This document shows positions 1 to 10,008 of a stretch of DNA of 64,000 bases, in pieces. The position numbers and the translations under genes are program-made. Source of the DNA: Entomospira culicis (GTDB taxonomy: Bacteria > Spirochaetota > Spirochaetia > WRBN01); the NCBI RefSeq assembly GCF_028748145.1, contig NZ_CP118181.1, positions 992,211 through 1,056,210 of the forward strand, read 5' to 3'. Each line of letters begins with the position of its first letter. Positions within the stretch are counted from its first letter, which is position 1. The notes beneath the pieces were generated by a model that worked only from the letters and a program-made list of their open reading frames with translations, did no database searches and had not been told where the DNA came from.

Positions 1-318
1 TTGACTCACCTGCCAATCGACAAAAAGCCAGCGCGGGCTATGCACCGCAATATAGAGATGATTAGCGTGCGGACTCTGACTTTGAAAGAAAGCCTCTCGC
101 CCCTCAAGATTGCTATCCAAAAATTGATCAACAAATTCGTAACGTTTAGCTAAAAGCTGCACACTAATGTTTTGATCATAGAAAGAGTCTGTTAAGTAGG
201 CGTAGATCTCCTCAATAAGTAATGCCCGATCAAACGGCTCACCTTCGGCAATCTTTTGCTCCGTGGCAATGCGAAGCAACTCTTCATCTGTTAGTGCGTG
301 CAATCGTTCTCGGTGCAT
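1..318 (-). CDS. DUF4912-type protein, N-terminal part (cut by window edge)
   Basis: The reading frame is open from the left edge to an ATG at 318 that has AAGG about 8 bases upstream. The 106 visible residues begin MHRERLHALTDEELLRIA, a charged helical start, and end with HSPRWLFVDWQVSQ. Spirochaete DUF4912 proteins have a similar start, followed by a motif of the form P-x-W-x-F-x-Y/D-W. The molecular role of this family is not known to me. An in-frame GTG two codons upstream overlaps the ribosome-binding site and is less likely. The gene continues beyond base 1, so its length is unknown. It lies 60 bases downstream of the pseudouridine synthase and could be read from the same transcript. 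Confidence 0.6.
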   Translation of the reverse strand, partial: MHRERLHALTDEELLRIATEQKIAEGEPFDRALLIEEIYAYLTDSFYDQNISVQLLAKRYEFVDQFLDSNLEGREAFFQSQSPHANHLYIAVHSPRWLFVDWQVSQ

Positions 319-378
319 GGGCACATCCTTACAAGCGATAATCTTATATCGATATTCTATCGAATAATAGATTTTGTG

Positions 379-1077
379 TCAATCCTTAAAGCCTTCAATT
401 TCAAAGGAATTTAAGTATCTCCACTGCCCTAAAGCGAGGCTATCAAGAGAAATAGAACCAATACGAATGCGTTGGAGTTTGAGAATTTTGACAGAAAAAA
501 ATGCGAAGACGCGTCGAATTTCACGATTTTTCCCTTCTTTTAAGATAATACGATAGCGATGTTTCCCCTCATACGCTACCCCAGAAAATCGATACTCCAC
601 TCCATCTATCCGTAAGGGACGCCGTAACTTAGCCTCCTCTGCACCAGAAAGAGAACGCTCCAACGTAATGCGATACTCCTTCTCCACCTCATGCGAGGGA
701 TGCGTCAACTTTTTGGTAAAGTCGCCATCGTTGGTAAAGAGAAGAAGTCCCTCCGAAAAGTAATCCAACCGACCCACATGATGTAACCCACGCCTCATAT
801 CACCATCTATAAGATCAATCGCTAGCGCCCTACCCTCACTATCAACATTGCTACAGAGATACCGAATCGGCTTATTCAAGGCAATATAATGATATCTAAT
901 TGCCTGCAACAAACGCCCATCCACCAAGACCTTCGCCTCTGTATCGATACGCTCACCCGACAACAGAATCCGTTTGCCATCCACAAAAACCTCGTGTTCA
1001 TCCAGAAATTGTTGCACTTTTCGACGCGCGCATAATCCATGACCAGACAAATAGGCATCAACGCGCTGGCTACTCAC
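379..1077 (-). CDS. RluB/RsuA-family rRNA pseudouridine synthase
   Basis: The 232-residue protein should convert a uridine of rRNA to pseudouridine. An S4 RNA-binding domain fills roughly residues 1-50 (SSQRVDAYLSGHGLCARRKVQQFL). The catalytic core contains GRLDYFSEGLLLFTNDG, whose Asp after GRL is the catalytic residue of the family, followed by KEYRITL and GKNREIRR. I chose the GTG at 1077 because AAGGAGG lies just upstream and the S4 domain starts there; the frame stays open further upstream, but only inside mutS. The GTG overlaps the end of mutS, so translation is probably coupled. Whether it is RluB, RluE, RluF or RsuA cannot be decided by eye; RluB-like is the best guess. Confidence 0.9.
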   Translation of the reverse strand: MSSQRVDAYLSGHGLCARRKVQQFLDEHEVFVDGKRILLSGERIDTEAKVLVDGRLLQAIRYHYIALNKPIRYLCSNVDSEGRALAIDLIDGDMRRGLHHVGRLDYFSEGLLLFTNDGDFTKKLTHPSHEVEKEYRITLERSLSGAEEAKLRRPLRIDGVEYRFSGVAYEGKHRYRIILKEGKNREIRRVFAFFSVKILKLQRIRIGSISLDSLALGQWRYLNSFEIEGFKD

Positions 1078-3622
1078 GACGCGCCTCCTTTTGCAACTTC
1101 GCAAGAAACTGCATCGCCTCCAAGGGCGTCTGTTGCTCAAGGTTAAAGTTGAGAATTTGACTTGATAAGATCTCTTCCTTAGAAAATAACTCTTCTTCTT
1201 TAGGTGAGACATCAACAGAATCTACAACAAAATCCACATCAGAACCCTTCAACCCATCTAGCTGAATAAGATAAGTTTTTGCACGCGCAAGTACGATAGG
1301 CGGAATCCCCGCCATGCGTGCCACATGTAGACCATAGCTTCCTGAAGCAGCACCATCCATAATTTCATTAGTGAAAAAAATCTCTTCGCCATTTTCTATC
1401 ACCCGCAACGAAATATTTTTATATCCAGCGATACGCAATGCCGTCAATTCATGATAATGCGTGGCAAAGAGCGTAAAACTTCGCGTCTTTAGCGCCAAGT
1501 GCTCCAAAATCGCACGGGCAATCGCTAGACCGTCATCGCTACCGGTACCGCGCCCCACCTCATCCACAATCACCAAACTCCGAGAACTTGCATAATGTAA
1601 AATGCGCGCCGTCTCACTCATCTCCACCAAAAAGGTCGACTGTCCTCGAGAGAGATTGTCCGAAGCACCCACCCGACAAAAAATCCGATCACAAATCGGA
1701 ATTTCTGCAGATCTTGCCGGAACAAACATCCCCAAGTGCGCCATATAAACAATCAACGCACTCATTCGTAGATAGGTCGATTTTCCCGCCATATTCGGCC
1801 CCGTAATTAACAGCAATCGATGCTCATCGGCAAAGTGCACATCATTAGCAACAAAAGGGCGCTCGCTATAATGCTCCACAATCGGATGACGCCCACCATC
1901 AATACGTAACAATCCAGACGCCTTCAATTGCGGGCGCACATATTGTCGTTCTATCGCGACATTTGCTAAACTCGAAAAGAGATCAATATCAGCAATCTCT
2001 TGTGCAATTTCTTGCAATGCAGAAAAATACTCCAAAAGATCTTCACGTAGTTGCGCAAATAAGGCTCGCTCCAACTCCACCGCCTCCTCATGGGCGCTAG
2101 CAATGCGTTCCTCTAACTCTTTAAGCTCCATCGTGATATAACGCTCACCACCCACCACCGACTGACGACGAACAAAGCGCGTATCTAGCTTAGCGATATG
2201 CGCCTTATTCACCTCAAAAAACCAGCCCAGTTGACGATTCTCCTTCAAGCGCAAAGGAACACCACAGGCTTCGCGCTCCTGTTGCGCATAGGCTTCTAAG
2301 CGCTCCCGCGAATGCTCTGCCAAATCTCGCAAGCTATCTAGCTTATCATCAAATCCAGCACGAATCACCCCGCCCGACTGAATTTCCGTCGATGGCTCAT
2401 CCATCAGTGTAGAAAAAATCTTGATCGCTAACATTTGCGCAATGGTAGCAAGCTCTGCCTCCATCAACGTAAAATCGCTACGTAACCCACGCATGTTAGC
2501 CACCCGTTGCAGACTCTTCGCCAGCGCAATAAAGTCCTTGGCGTGTGCCTTACTCAACATGATCTTAGTATTCAATCGCTCTAAATCGTAAATCCCTTTA
2601 AGCTCTTCTCGCAAAGGTTTTAACAAATCTGAACTTTGATAAAACTGCTCAATCCGCGCCTGCCTCGCCTGCAAAATCGATAAATTCTGTAACGGAGTAA
2701 CCACCACCTCTCGTAACTTACGCGCCCCCAAGACCGTACAGGTTTGATTCAACACCTTTAATAATGTGTACGCATCACCACCATCTTGCTGGTTATGGGT
2801 GATTTCTAAGTTACGAAAAGAGGAGTGATCCATCCATAGTTGCTCTTCTTGTAAAACCAAACGCAATGAAGAGATATGCACTAACGTATCATTCAGTTGC
2901 CCCTGCAGATAGACCAAAAGTGCTGTGGCAACCCCCAGATAGCGCTCATATGGATTCAGACCAAATCCAGATAAATCGTTGACATGAAAGTGCTTCTGTA
3001 GCAATTTCACCGCATTGGGATTAACAAAGTGCCACTCATCCAAGAGATTCACAATAATCCCTTGCTCTTTACAATAACGCTGAAGCTCAGGAAGCGAACT
3101 CCAGAGTTTCTTTTCCACTGCCATCTCGACAATACCATAGCGATAGAGATACGCAATAACCTGCTCGCTAAGAGTATCCACAAGCGCGTGGGCAAAGAGA
3201 AAATCTCCCCGAGCCACATCCAAAAGTGCCACTGCCAAGTGCTCTTTATATTGATAAAAAGAGATCATATAGTTTGCCTGATTGCTCAATAAAGATGCCC
3301 CACGAGCAACCGCAGTAGCTGGACTAATTACCTCAACAATAGCGCGCTCAGCAATACCTTTTTCTGGTTTATGCACTTGCTCAGCCACCGCAACCTTATA
3401 CCCCAGCTGCACCAGCTTAGCAATATAACTCTCGCTAGCATGATGAGGAACCCCACACATGGGAGTATTACTACGCTGGGTTAATGTTATACCAAGCAAA
3501 TTACTTACTAAAAGCGCATCATCGGCAAAGAGCTCGTAGAAGTCTCCCAATCGAAAGAAAAGCAGAGCATCCCCACTCTTTGCCTTAAGCGTAAAGTATT
3601 GATCTAATAATGCGCCCGCCAT
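1070..3622 (-). CDS. mutS: DNA mismatch repair protein MutS
   Basis: At 850 residues it has the usual length of bacterial MutS, which binds mismatches and signals repair through ATP. The N-terminal mismatch-binding motif GDFYELF (Phe-x-Glu) is present near residue 28. The lever and clamp regions follow, and the C-terminal ATPase has the Walker A TGPNMAGKST, the FLVEMSET segment, Walker B (LVIVDEVGRGTGS) and FATHYHEL. The frame runs straight into an ATG only 2 bases from the skp stop. mutS therefore sits in a bamA-skp-mutS-rluB transcript, mixing envelope assembly and repair genes. No mutL is visible in the window. Confidence 0.98.
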   Translation of the reverse strand: MAGALLDQYFTLKAKSGDALLFFRLGDFYELFADDALLVSNLLGITLTQRSNTPMCGVPHHASESYIAKLVQLGYKVAVAEQVHKPEKGIAERAIVEVISPATAVARGASLLSNQANYMISFYQYKEHLAVALLDVARGDFLFAHALVDTLSEQVIAYLYRYGIVEMAVEKKLWSSLPELQRYCKEQGIIVNLLDEWHFVNPNAVKLLQKHFHVNDLSGFGLNPYERYLGVATALLVYLQGQLNDTLVHISSLRLVLQEEQLWMDHSSFRNLEITHNQQDGGDAYTLLKVLNQTCTVLGARKLREVVVTPLQNLSILQARQARIEQFYQSSDLLKPLREELKGIYDLERLNTKIMLSKAHAKDFIALAKSLQRVANMRGLRSDFTLMEAELATIAQMLAIKIFSTLMDEPSTEIQSGGVIRAGFDDKLDSLRDLAEHSRERLEAYAQQEREACGVPLRLKENRQLGWFFEVNKAHIAKLDTRFVRRQSVVGGERYITMELKELEERIASAHEEAVELERALFAQLREDLLEYFSALQEIAQEIADIDLFSSLANVAIERQYVRPQLKASGLLRIDGGRHPIVEHYSERPFVANDVHFADEHRLLLITGPNMAGKSTYLRMSALIVYMAHLGMFVPARSAEIPICDRIFCRVGASDNLSRGQSTFLVEMSETARILHYASSRSLVIVDEVGRGTGSDDGLAIARAILEHLALKTRSFTLFATHYHELTALRIAGYKNISLRVIENGEEIFFTNEIMDGAASGSYGLHVARMAGIPPIVLARAKTYLIQLDGLKGSDVDFVVDSVDVSPKEEELFSKEEILSSQILNFNLEQQTPLEAMQFLAKLQKEARRE

Positions 3623-3624
3623 CG

Positions 3625-4152
3625 CTACTTTTGGAGAGTGGCAACCGTATCTATCACCTCTTTCGTAATATCAATGCGTGGAGACCAGTGCACCAATCCC
3701 GAAGCAGAGCTAGACAAAACCAAGCTATACCCACGACGATCGGCAACAATCTGAATCGCGCGTCGGATGAGATTGAGTAATGCAGGATCAGATTTCATCT
3801 GCTCGTTTGCTTCTTTAATCTCGTTGTTAGCTCGCTGCGTGTAATTCTTTAAATCGTTTTCTCTTACCGAAATTCTACGCGTCAAATCACGAATTTTAGA
3901 ACGATCCCCACTCTCCTCGGCTTCAGCAAGACGCTCTTTCATCTCGTCGATCACTTCTTGTTGTTTTTTGATCTCATTGCGATGCTTCTCTTGAAGCTGA
4001 ATAATCTTTTTCACCGCATCGCTATTGGCATTTGCCGCCTGATAAACCGCATTAATATCAACCACAGCCACCTTAGGAATCATGTCTGTCTGTGAAAAAC
4101 CATTCAAACTGACTAATAACATCAACGTAATAGATAAAATCATCTTCTTCAT
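3625..4152 (-). CDS. skp: OmpH/Skp-like periplasmic chaperone
   Basis: The 175-residue protein has a signal peptide (MKKMILSITLMLLVSLNGFSQ) and then the OmpH start KVAVVDINAVYQAAN. A long charged helical region follows (about residues 45-120), which should form the tentacle-like coiled coil that holds unfolded outer-membrane proteins in the periplasm. I chose the ATG at 4152, which has AGGAGG upstream; a longer reading would start inside bamA and place charged residues before the signal peptide. The bamA-skp order is the conserved one in diderm bacteria and supports the assignment. Confidence 0.9.
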   Translation of the reverse strand: MKKMILSITLMLLVSLNGFSQTDMIPKVAVVDINAVYQAANANSDAVKKIIQLQEKHRNEIKKQQEVIDEMKERLAEAEESGDRSKIRDLTRRISVRENDLKNYTQRANNEIKEANEQMKSDPALLNLIRRAIQIVADRRGYSLVLSSSASGLVHWSPRIDITKEVIDTVATLQK

Positions 4153-4177
4153 AATCTTTCTCCTCCTAGAGTCATTT

Positions 4178-6775
4178 TTAGTACATATCAATAGAAAAGA
4201 CGATTGCCAAATCTAATCCGGGACCTCGCCAAGTCGGAGCAAGTCCTGGGTTCCAATTAAAGAAGCCTTCAGGCGATCCCGCATCGTTAACACGGAAGCG
4301 CTTAATTAAGTAAATAGCGATGGGAAAACTAGGAATAGCTACTCTAAACCCAGTACCAATGGCACCATAAAATCCTCGACGCATCGCATTGTCTTGAATA
4401 AGAAAGCGCTCATCCTCCCAAAGCCAAATCATATCAATAAAGGTATCCCACCACAAAAGATTTCCTAACAATGGCAATCTAAATTCGACAGAATTATCCC
4501 ACAAGAGGCGACCAGCAGGACTCAAATCGCCCCAACCACGCCCAAAGAACATACCATCTAGTCGAAACCACTGATCCGCAGCACCCACCAAGCCAAAGCG
4601 ACCCTGCGCTCCCAACCAAGAGAATGCCGTACGAAATTTAATGTTCCAGCGCATCGACCACGCATTCTCTTTTTTAGAGAATTTTACCTCTGGTAATGGC
4701 AGATAATAGTCAAAGCGCGTCTGACTTTTCAAGAACGTCCGCTGACCACCCAATACACCACCAGAGACCATCATACTCTGCGAAAGCACAAAACCATCCG
4801 TCGGGGTCTGAATATTATTGCGATTTTCCCACGCCACATTCGCCCACAAAGCGTCGCCAAAGACCCATCGACGATACCCATCGGAAATCTCATTAAGCGC
4901 CGGACGCACATGCTCATCGTATGTCGTATATGTCCACCAAAAGTCAAAGCCCGTGGTAAAACGTAATGCGCCAACAGGTAAAGGCTGAATGTATCCTGTA
5001 GAGACACCAAAACGCATCTCATGTTGCTGAAAGACCATCGGCGCAATGTTACTAGGGAAAAATTGATAATCAGGAATAAGCCCATAAGTAGAAATCTCTT
5101 CAAACGTAGGCGGGCGATTCACAGGAAAGTACGATCCAGCAGGATAACTAACCCCTTCGTATTCCGTAGTTGCACGAAAAACATACCCACCCGATTGGTT
5201 GTGCGGAATATCATCCCAACCTTGGCGGGTAATCCCCTTATTCCATACGTAACCAGCATTTCCACCAAGTCCCCAGCGAGTATCTAAAAAGCGAGGATTA
5301 AAGAAGCGTGCCGTAGCAGAGATTTGATTAGCGTTAGCTTGAAGATCAATCTTACCCACATAGCCACGCCCAAAGAGGTTGTTATCCCCATAGCCCAACA
5401 TTCCCGAGATAGGAAAATCGCCAACGTTGCCACCAATATTAAGACCAAACATCAACTCGGTAGTGCGCCCCTCCTGCACATCAAATCCTACATGCACCAA
5501 CCCCGCATCGCTACCATTATTAACCGAGGGAATAATTCCCTCAAAATAACCCGTTTGCATCAAATTCCGGAACGATCGCTCCAATTTCGCACTCGAGTAA
5601 ATATCCCCCACATTAAATTCTAGCTCACGTTGAATCACATTATCACGCGTCTTTGTATTACCAGTAAAAGTGATACTCTCAATATGGGCGCGATCCATCT
5701 CTTGTATATATATTGTAAAGATAATTTCCTTTGTCTCTTGATTTCTATCTTGTACAATTTGATATTGATTATAAGCGTAGCCATCTCGGTTATATATACC
5801 CTTAAACACATACTCAAAGGTCTGTATAAAGGAGTTGTAATCGAGAACTTCGCCAATGGGGAAAAGTTCGAAAACCTTCAACAACTCCTCTGTAGTATAA
5901 AGCGTATTACCGGTAATCGTAACCCCACCAAAAAGCCAAATGTCTCCGGGTTCAACGACGTACGTGATGGTTAAATAATCAGTGCCCTTATCCTCATCTA
6001 ATCGATGGTCAATAATTGTATTAGGACTAACTATCGCATCTAAGTAGCCATTCATTTGCAGATAGCTAAGGATAATTTGCCGATCATTCTCCACCAAGGT
6101 AGCTTGATAGATCCCTTTTTTCAAAATCTTCTTAGGCTGTTGGCTAAGGGCATTACGCAAGCGTCGTTCTCGTCCCCGATCGGCTTGAAAAAATTCATCC
6201 AACCCTTGAAAACGAATCTCTTCAACAATCTGAATGATTCCCTCAGTGATAACAAAGGTGATAATATAGTTGCCATTGCTTAGCTGACTATCCTCAACAC
6301 TCACCGTGGCATCAACGAATCCCGCATCAATCAGTGCTTGTCGCAATCTACGCTCACTACTAAAAATTCTTGCACGAGAGAAGGGTTCCTTGGCTTTAAT
6401 ATCGATGTGATCAGTAAATTTCCCTTTAAAGCGAGCACCACCACGAAAGCGGATCTCTTGAATTAAGGGAATTTCCACCACGTTAAAGACCAAAATAAGA
6501 TTACCAGGATCCGAGACTTGATCAGCAAACGCTTCTACCGACGAAAAGTACCCAGTGGCAAAGAGATCTGTCTCGATCCGTGTGAGTAGATCAAAATCAA
6601 AGGCTCTACCAATATAGCTGGAAAAAATGCCTTTAAATTCGGTTGCTTTATAGTTTACTAAGCCATTCATCCGAATATCTGATATCGTTTTCCCCACAGC
6701 CTCACTTGCATCCTGTGCAAAGAGAACCTGTTGTATGGTAAAAAGAAAGAGTATATAAAAAAGAACTTTTTTCAC
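4178..6775 (-). CDS. bamA: outer-membrane protein assembly factor BamA (Omp85)
   Basis: The 865-residue protein inserts beta-barrel proteins into the outer membrane. It has a signal peptide (MKKVLFYILFLFTIQQVLFAQ), then repeated POTRA modules over about residues 25-430 (for example IEEIRFQGLDEF, FGGVTITGNTLYTTEELL and IESITFTGNTKTRDNVIQREL). A C-terminal 16-strand-type barrel follows. The last residues, AIVFSIDMY, end in an aromatic residue, as outer-membrane barrels usually do. Loops inside the barrel are long and Trp/Tyr rich. The gene has its own promoter candidate at 6820-6848 and is followed by skp. Identification is secure; the exact POTRA count (probably five) is inferred. Confidence 0.96.
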   Translation of the reverse strand: MKKVLFYILFLFTIQQVLFAQDASEAVGKTISDIRMNGLVNYKATEFKGIFSSYIGRAFDFDLLTRIETDLFATGYFSSVEAFADQVSDPGNLILVFNVVEIPLIQEIRFRGGARFKGKFTDHIDIKAKEPFSRARIFSSERRLRQALIDAGFVDATVSVEDSQLSNGNYIITFVITEGIIQIVEEIRFQGLDEFFQADRGRERRLRNALSQQPKKILKKGIYQATLVENDRQIILSYLQMNGYLDAIVSPNTIIDHRLDEDKGTDYLTITYVVEPGDIWLFGGVTITGNTLYTTEELLKVFELFPIGEVLDYNSFIQTFEYVFKGIYNRDGYAYNQYQIVQDRNQETKEIIFTIYIQEMDRAHIESITFTGNTKTRDNVIQRELEFNVGDIYSSAKLERSFRNLMQTGYFEGIIPSVNNGSDAGLVHVGFDVQEGRTTELMFGLNIGGNVGDFPISGMLGYGDNNLFGRGYVGKIDLQANANQISATARFFNPRFLDTRWGLGGNAGYVWNKGITRQGWDDIPHNQSGGYVFRATTEYEGVSYPAGSYFPVNRPPTFEEISTYGLIPDYQFFPSNIAPMVFQQHEMRFGVSTGYIQPLPVGALRFTTGFDFWWTYTTYDEHVRPALNEISDGYRRWVFGDALWANVAWENRNNIQTPTDGFVLSQSMMVSGGVLGGQRTFLKSQTRFDYYLPLPEVKFSKKENAWSMRWNIKFRTAFSWLGAQGRFGLVGAADQWFRLDGMFFGRGWGDLSPAGRLLWDNSVEFRLPLLGNLLWWDTFIDMIWLWEDERFLIQDNAMRRGFYGAIGTGFRVAIPSFPIAIYLIKRFRVNDAGSPEGFFNWNPGLAPTWRGPGLDLAIVFSIDMY

Positions 6776-6819
6776 TGGTAATCCGCCACTTATTTCATTC
6801 CAAATAAATCTTAACTCTT

Positions 6820-6848
6820 AGGGTACTCGAAATCGCGCGATTAGTCAA
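6820..6848 (-). promoter_or_regulatory. sigma-70 promoter candidate for bamA-skp-mutS
   Basis: On the minus strand TTGACT (6843-6848) is followed after 17 bases by TACCCT (6820-6825), 45 bases upstream of the bamA ATG. The -35 box overlaps the end of the M23 peptidase gene. The -10 box is only moderately close to TATAAT. Confidence 0.4.
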
Positions 6849-7837
6849 GAACCCCGTTTAGAAATTTTTAGCGATTGTAAAAGAGTTGTTAGCCATGGCT
6901 CGTTGATGAGAGGGTGTTGGAAAAGCCATTGTGGGTCTACCTCTTGCCCCTGATTATATGCCGTTAGGTGCAAGTGTGGTCCTGTGGCAAAACCCGTTGC
7001 GCCAATGCCACCGACACGTTGACCTCGTCTAACCATCGTACCATCCACCACATCGATCCCGTTCATATGATAATAGAGGCTAAAAAACCCCGGTGCATGC
7101 ATCACGATAACCGTATAGCCAGTAACCACGCGATTTTCTGCCAAAACCACCAATCCATCCGCCACTGCTAAAACATCGCTACCCACGGCAAGTCCACCAA
7201 AATCTTCGCCATTATGAAAATCTCGACTACGGCTCCCATCCGGATAGACAAACTCACGTTGCGCCCCATAGCGAGAGGTATAATACCAACTCTTGCCCGT
7301 TACCGGTAAATCCCAGCGCCCCACATCATACAACGCTTGAGGCTCAAATCGCCCCAACGCCGCATAAAATCGTTTCGCCTGTGCCTGTCGCTCGGCACTC
7401 TGATTACTTATCGCACTCTGTCCCTGCTTACCCATCTGGATCGTCTGATGGCGATAATTTCCGCTCTCCACCTCTAGCTCGTCGCTTCTCAGCACCACTT
7501 CTCGACCATCTTTAAGCGTAAGAGAGACTTCCAATTGATATCTATCTGCAGGCGCTAACGCCGAGATTCCCACCAAAAAGAGATAAATTTCGCGCTTCTT
7601 CGCCTTCTTCACCACATAAGGAAACCCTTGCCCACGCGCCCGTGCTGTTCGTTTTTCGTTAAGCTGGAGAAATGCAAAACTCGCCTTTTCTATCCCGTCA
7701 GTAGGATACACAAAGGCGTTAATCATACCGCCCTGCCGCCAACTGGGCGTATAATAGAGCCGATAATCACTCTTAGCATGCAATTGCACACCACTCAACC
7801 ATGTCAAAAGAAGCATAAATACGATACTACCTTTCAT
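6845..7837 (-). CDS. M23-family (LytM-type) metallopeptidase, secreted
   Basis: The 330-residue exported protein has a signal peptide (MKGSIVFMLLLTWLSGVQLHA). A central beta-rich domain follows, then a C-terminal M23 domain with the zinc ligands in FHNGEDFGG and GPHLHLTAY. M23 enzymes cleave peptide cross-links in peptidoglycan, or act as LytM activators when the metal site is lost; here the ligands look complete. Two starts are possible: the ATG at 7837, used here because it gives a normal signal peptide, and a GTG at 7858 that overlaps the recJ stop codon and would add MSRDYII. Translation may be coupled to recJ. Confidence 0.88.
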   Translation of the reverse strand: MKGSIVFMLLLTWLSGVQLHAKSDYRLYYTPSWRQGGMINAFVYPTDGIEKASFAFLQLNEKRTARARGQGFPYVVKKAKKREIYLFLVGISALAPADRYQLEVSLTLKDGREVVLRSDELEVESGNYRHQTIQMGKQGQSAISNQSAERQAQAKRFYAALGRFEPQALYDVGRWDLPVTGKSWYYTSRYGAQREFVYPDGSRSRDFHNGEDFGGLAVGSDVLAVADGLVVLAENRVVTGYTVIVMHAPGFFSLYYHMNGIDVVDGTMVRRGQRVGGIGATGFATGPHLHLTAYNQGQEVDPQWLFQHPLINEPWLTTLLQSLKISKRGS

Positions 7838-7857
7838 TATAATATAATCCCTACTCA

Positions 7858-10008
7858 CTAAGACTCTTTAAAATCGATAAGCTCCAACTGATACCCATGA
7901 AACCGCCCACTCTCCTTACGTAGCTTACAAAGCACATCCAACTGCATACCAGCGCGAAGCTCGCCAAAGCGATTTGCCTCTTCCCAAAAGAGCGCCTGCC
8001 AGTGCTCCGCCCCAATCGTGATGCCTAACTTAAGATGCTCCTCTCGCCTACCAATAAGCGTCGCACTCTCCAACTTAACGCCAGAAATATAAAAGACCAA
8101 TGGTTCAAATTTTGCCCCATAAGGAGCTAAACGCTCCACCAAGCGAATCACCTCTTGCTGAAAATATGCACTAGGAATTTTCGCATCATACGCTCGGATC
8201 ACTTCAGCATCGTCCACAGCAGGTTTTGTCTCAATTCCCGCTAAAAACGTAGTCAAACGGCGCTTTAACTCATCGATAAGCTCAATTTTAATGGTAAACC
8301 CACCCGCCTGCGTATGCCCACCGGCATCAATAAAGAGATCTTTACAATGTTCAATAAACGGTGCTACATGATAATCAAACGGACTACGCATGCTCGCACT
8401 CGCCGTACCATCCTCTTTGATCGCAATCACTAAAGAGAAGGTGTCATACACCCGCGCCATACGTCCTGCCAAAAGCCCCGTTAGTCCTCGTGGTAAATCC
8501 TTTTGATAGATAAAAATAATCTTCCCTTCATATCTCTCCAAAGAGTCGCGAATTGGTTGCTGTAACTCCTCCCACCACTGCGTGGTTAAATCACGACGCT
8601 GTTCATTAAGCTTAACCAACGCCAAGCTCAACTCCTGCATATCTTTACTCTCGTCAGAAAGCAAGGCATCTAGCGCCACATCGGGGCTACCCATTCGCCC
8701 AGAAGCATTAATCAACGGAATAAATTTCCAATTTAAATCATTGATAGTAATCGTATTATTGAGCAAATGCAAATGAGACAATAACTGATTCAGCTTAGTA
8801 TTCTCGCCACTATTCATCGCGCGTAAACCATGTTGCACAATAATACGATTCTCCCCCAATAACGGCGCCAAATCAGCGAGCAAGCCAATCGTCGCAAGCC
8901 CAAAGTTGCGTTCGTAATGAGGAAAATTATTCGGCTCTGCCAAAAGCAACAGGCGATAAAGCAAGAGCATGCCATCGCGTAATTGAGGTTGATCTTGATA
9001 GCAGAAAAACCTTGAGCGTTTCAGCAAATCCCCTAAGCGATATTGACTAATCCCAGCATAAAAGTGCTCCAATTCACCGGTAAGATCGCGCGCAACCACA
9101 TCTGCCCCCAAGAGCCCGCTCAAGAAGCCAATTTGCTCCTGTGCCCCAAAGACAAAGAGTGCCTGTCCCTGCAAAAAATGCTCCATCTGTTGACGACTCT
9201 GCGCCATCTTCTGCGGATTATCATAAGGGAAAGTTACCTGTAAAACACTCTTAATCTCCATGTTTACCACTTGCAACGCAATGATTTGTGCAGATTGCGC
9301 ATCAATCTGCGCCCCGTACAATAAAATTTCACTACGCTCAAAATAACCCTTCATGTAAAAATCCAACGCAAAGAGCGCCTTTAACACCACCACACTCGCC
9401 GACAATTGACGATTAGGATACTGCTCATTACGCTTAGGGTTGACAAAAGCCACCGCAGGTAACGGATCACTCCCGATATCATGGTGATCGAAAATGATTA
9501 AATCAATCTGCTTGCTTTTAGCAAGATTAGCCGCCTCATATGCGCTCGATCCATTATCCACACAGATAATTAGCGAAACACCCAATGCCTGCGCCTCTAG
9601 CACCAAAGCAGTGGTCAACCCATAGGGCTCATCCCCCTGAGGCAGACGTAGAACAGGCGCAACTCCATAATCTAACAGATAATCAGCCACGAGCGCGGTA
9701 CTGGTAATGCCATCAGCATCACGATCGCCGACAATCATAATCTTCTCGGGATTCACCGCATAAACACGCCCCGCACGCTCTTCCAAATCACCCATCGCTT
9801 GGACAATGCGCTCCACCGCCAAACCCATATCCGGAAGCAAAAAGGGATTGTGCAAAAAGACCTTCTTATCCTCCAAAATATAAAGCGCATCCTGAGGCGC
9901 ATCAAGCCCTCGCCGAACCAAAATGGTTGCGGTCAATTTATCGATATCAAAACGCTGGCTTACCGCACGCACCCGCTCTTTGTCTAGTTCTTTGGTTTGC
10001 CAACTCAC
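7858..10008 (-). CDS. recJ: single-stranded-DNA exonuclease RecJ
   Basis: The 716-residue protein belongs to the DHH phosphoesterase superfamily. The metal-binding motifs are visible: DRDADGITS (motif I), VDNGSS and IIFDHHDIG (the DHH motif), then DLAPLLGENR, and a DHHA1 part with GGHTQAGGF. RecJ degrades ssDNA 5' to 3' in recombination and mismatch repair. The protein is longer than classical RecJ; a middle segment around residues 240-330 looks lineage-specific. The start is a GTG at 10008 that overlaps the TGA of the phosphorylase gene, with AAGGAAA upstream, so the two are probably translationally coupled. Confidence 0.95.
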   Translation of the reverse strand: MSWQTKELDKERVRAVSQRFDIDKLTATILVRRGLDAPQDALYILEDKKVFLHNPFLLPDMGLAVERIVQAMGDLEERAGRVYAVNPEKIMIVGDRDADGITSTALVADYLLDYGVAPVLRLPQGDEPYGLTTALVLEAQALGVSLIICVDNGSSAYEAANLAKSKQIDLIIFDHHDIGSDPLPAVAFVNPKRNEQYPNRQLSASVVVLKALFALDFYMKGYFERSEILLYGAQIDAQSAQIIALQVVNMEIKSVLQVTFPYDNPQKMAQSRQQMEHFLQGQALFVFGAQEQIGFLSGLLGADVVARDLTGELEHFYAGISQYRLGDLLKRSRFFCYQDQPQLRDGMLLLYRLLLLAEPNNFPHYERNFGLATIGLLADLAPLLGENRIIVQHGLRAMNSGENTKLNQLLSHLHLLNNTITINDLNWKFIPLINASGRMGSPDVALDALLSDESKDMQELSLALVKLNEQRRDLTTQWWEELQQPIRDSLERYEGKIIFIYQKDLPRGLTGLLAGRMARVYDTFSLVIAIKEDGTASASMRSPFDYHVAPFIEHCKDLFIDAGGHTQAGGFTIKIELIDELKRRLTTFLAGIETKPAVDDAEVIRAYDAKIPSAYFQQEVIRLVERLAPYGAKFEPLVFYISGVKLESATLIGRREEHLKLGITIGAEHWQALFWEEANRFGELRAGMQLDVLCKLRKESGRFHGYQLELIDFKES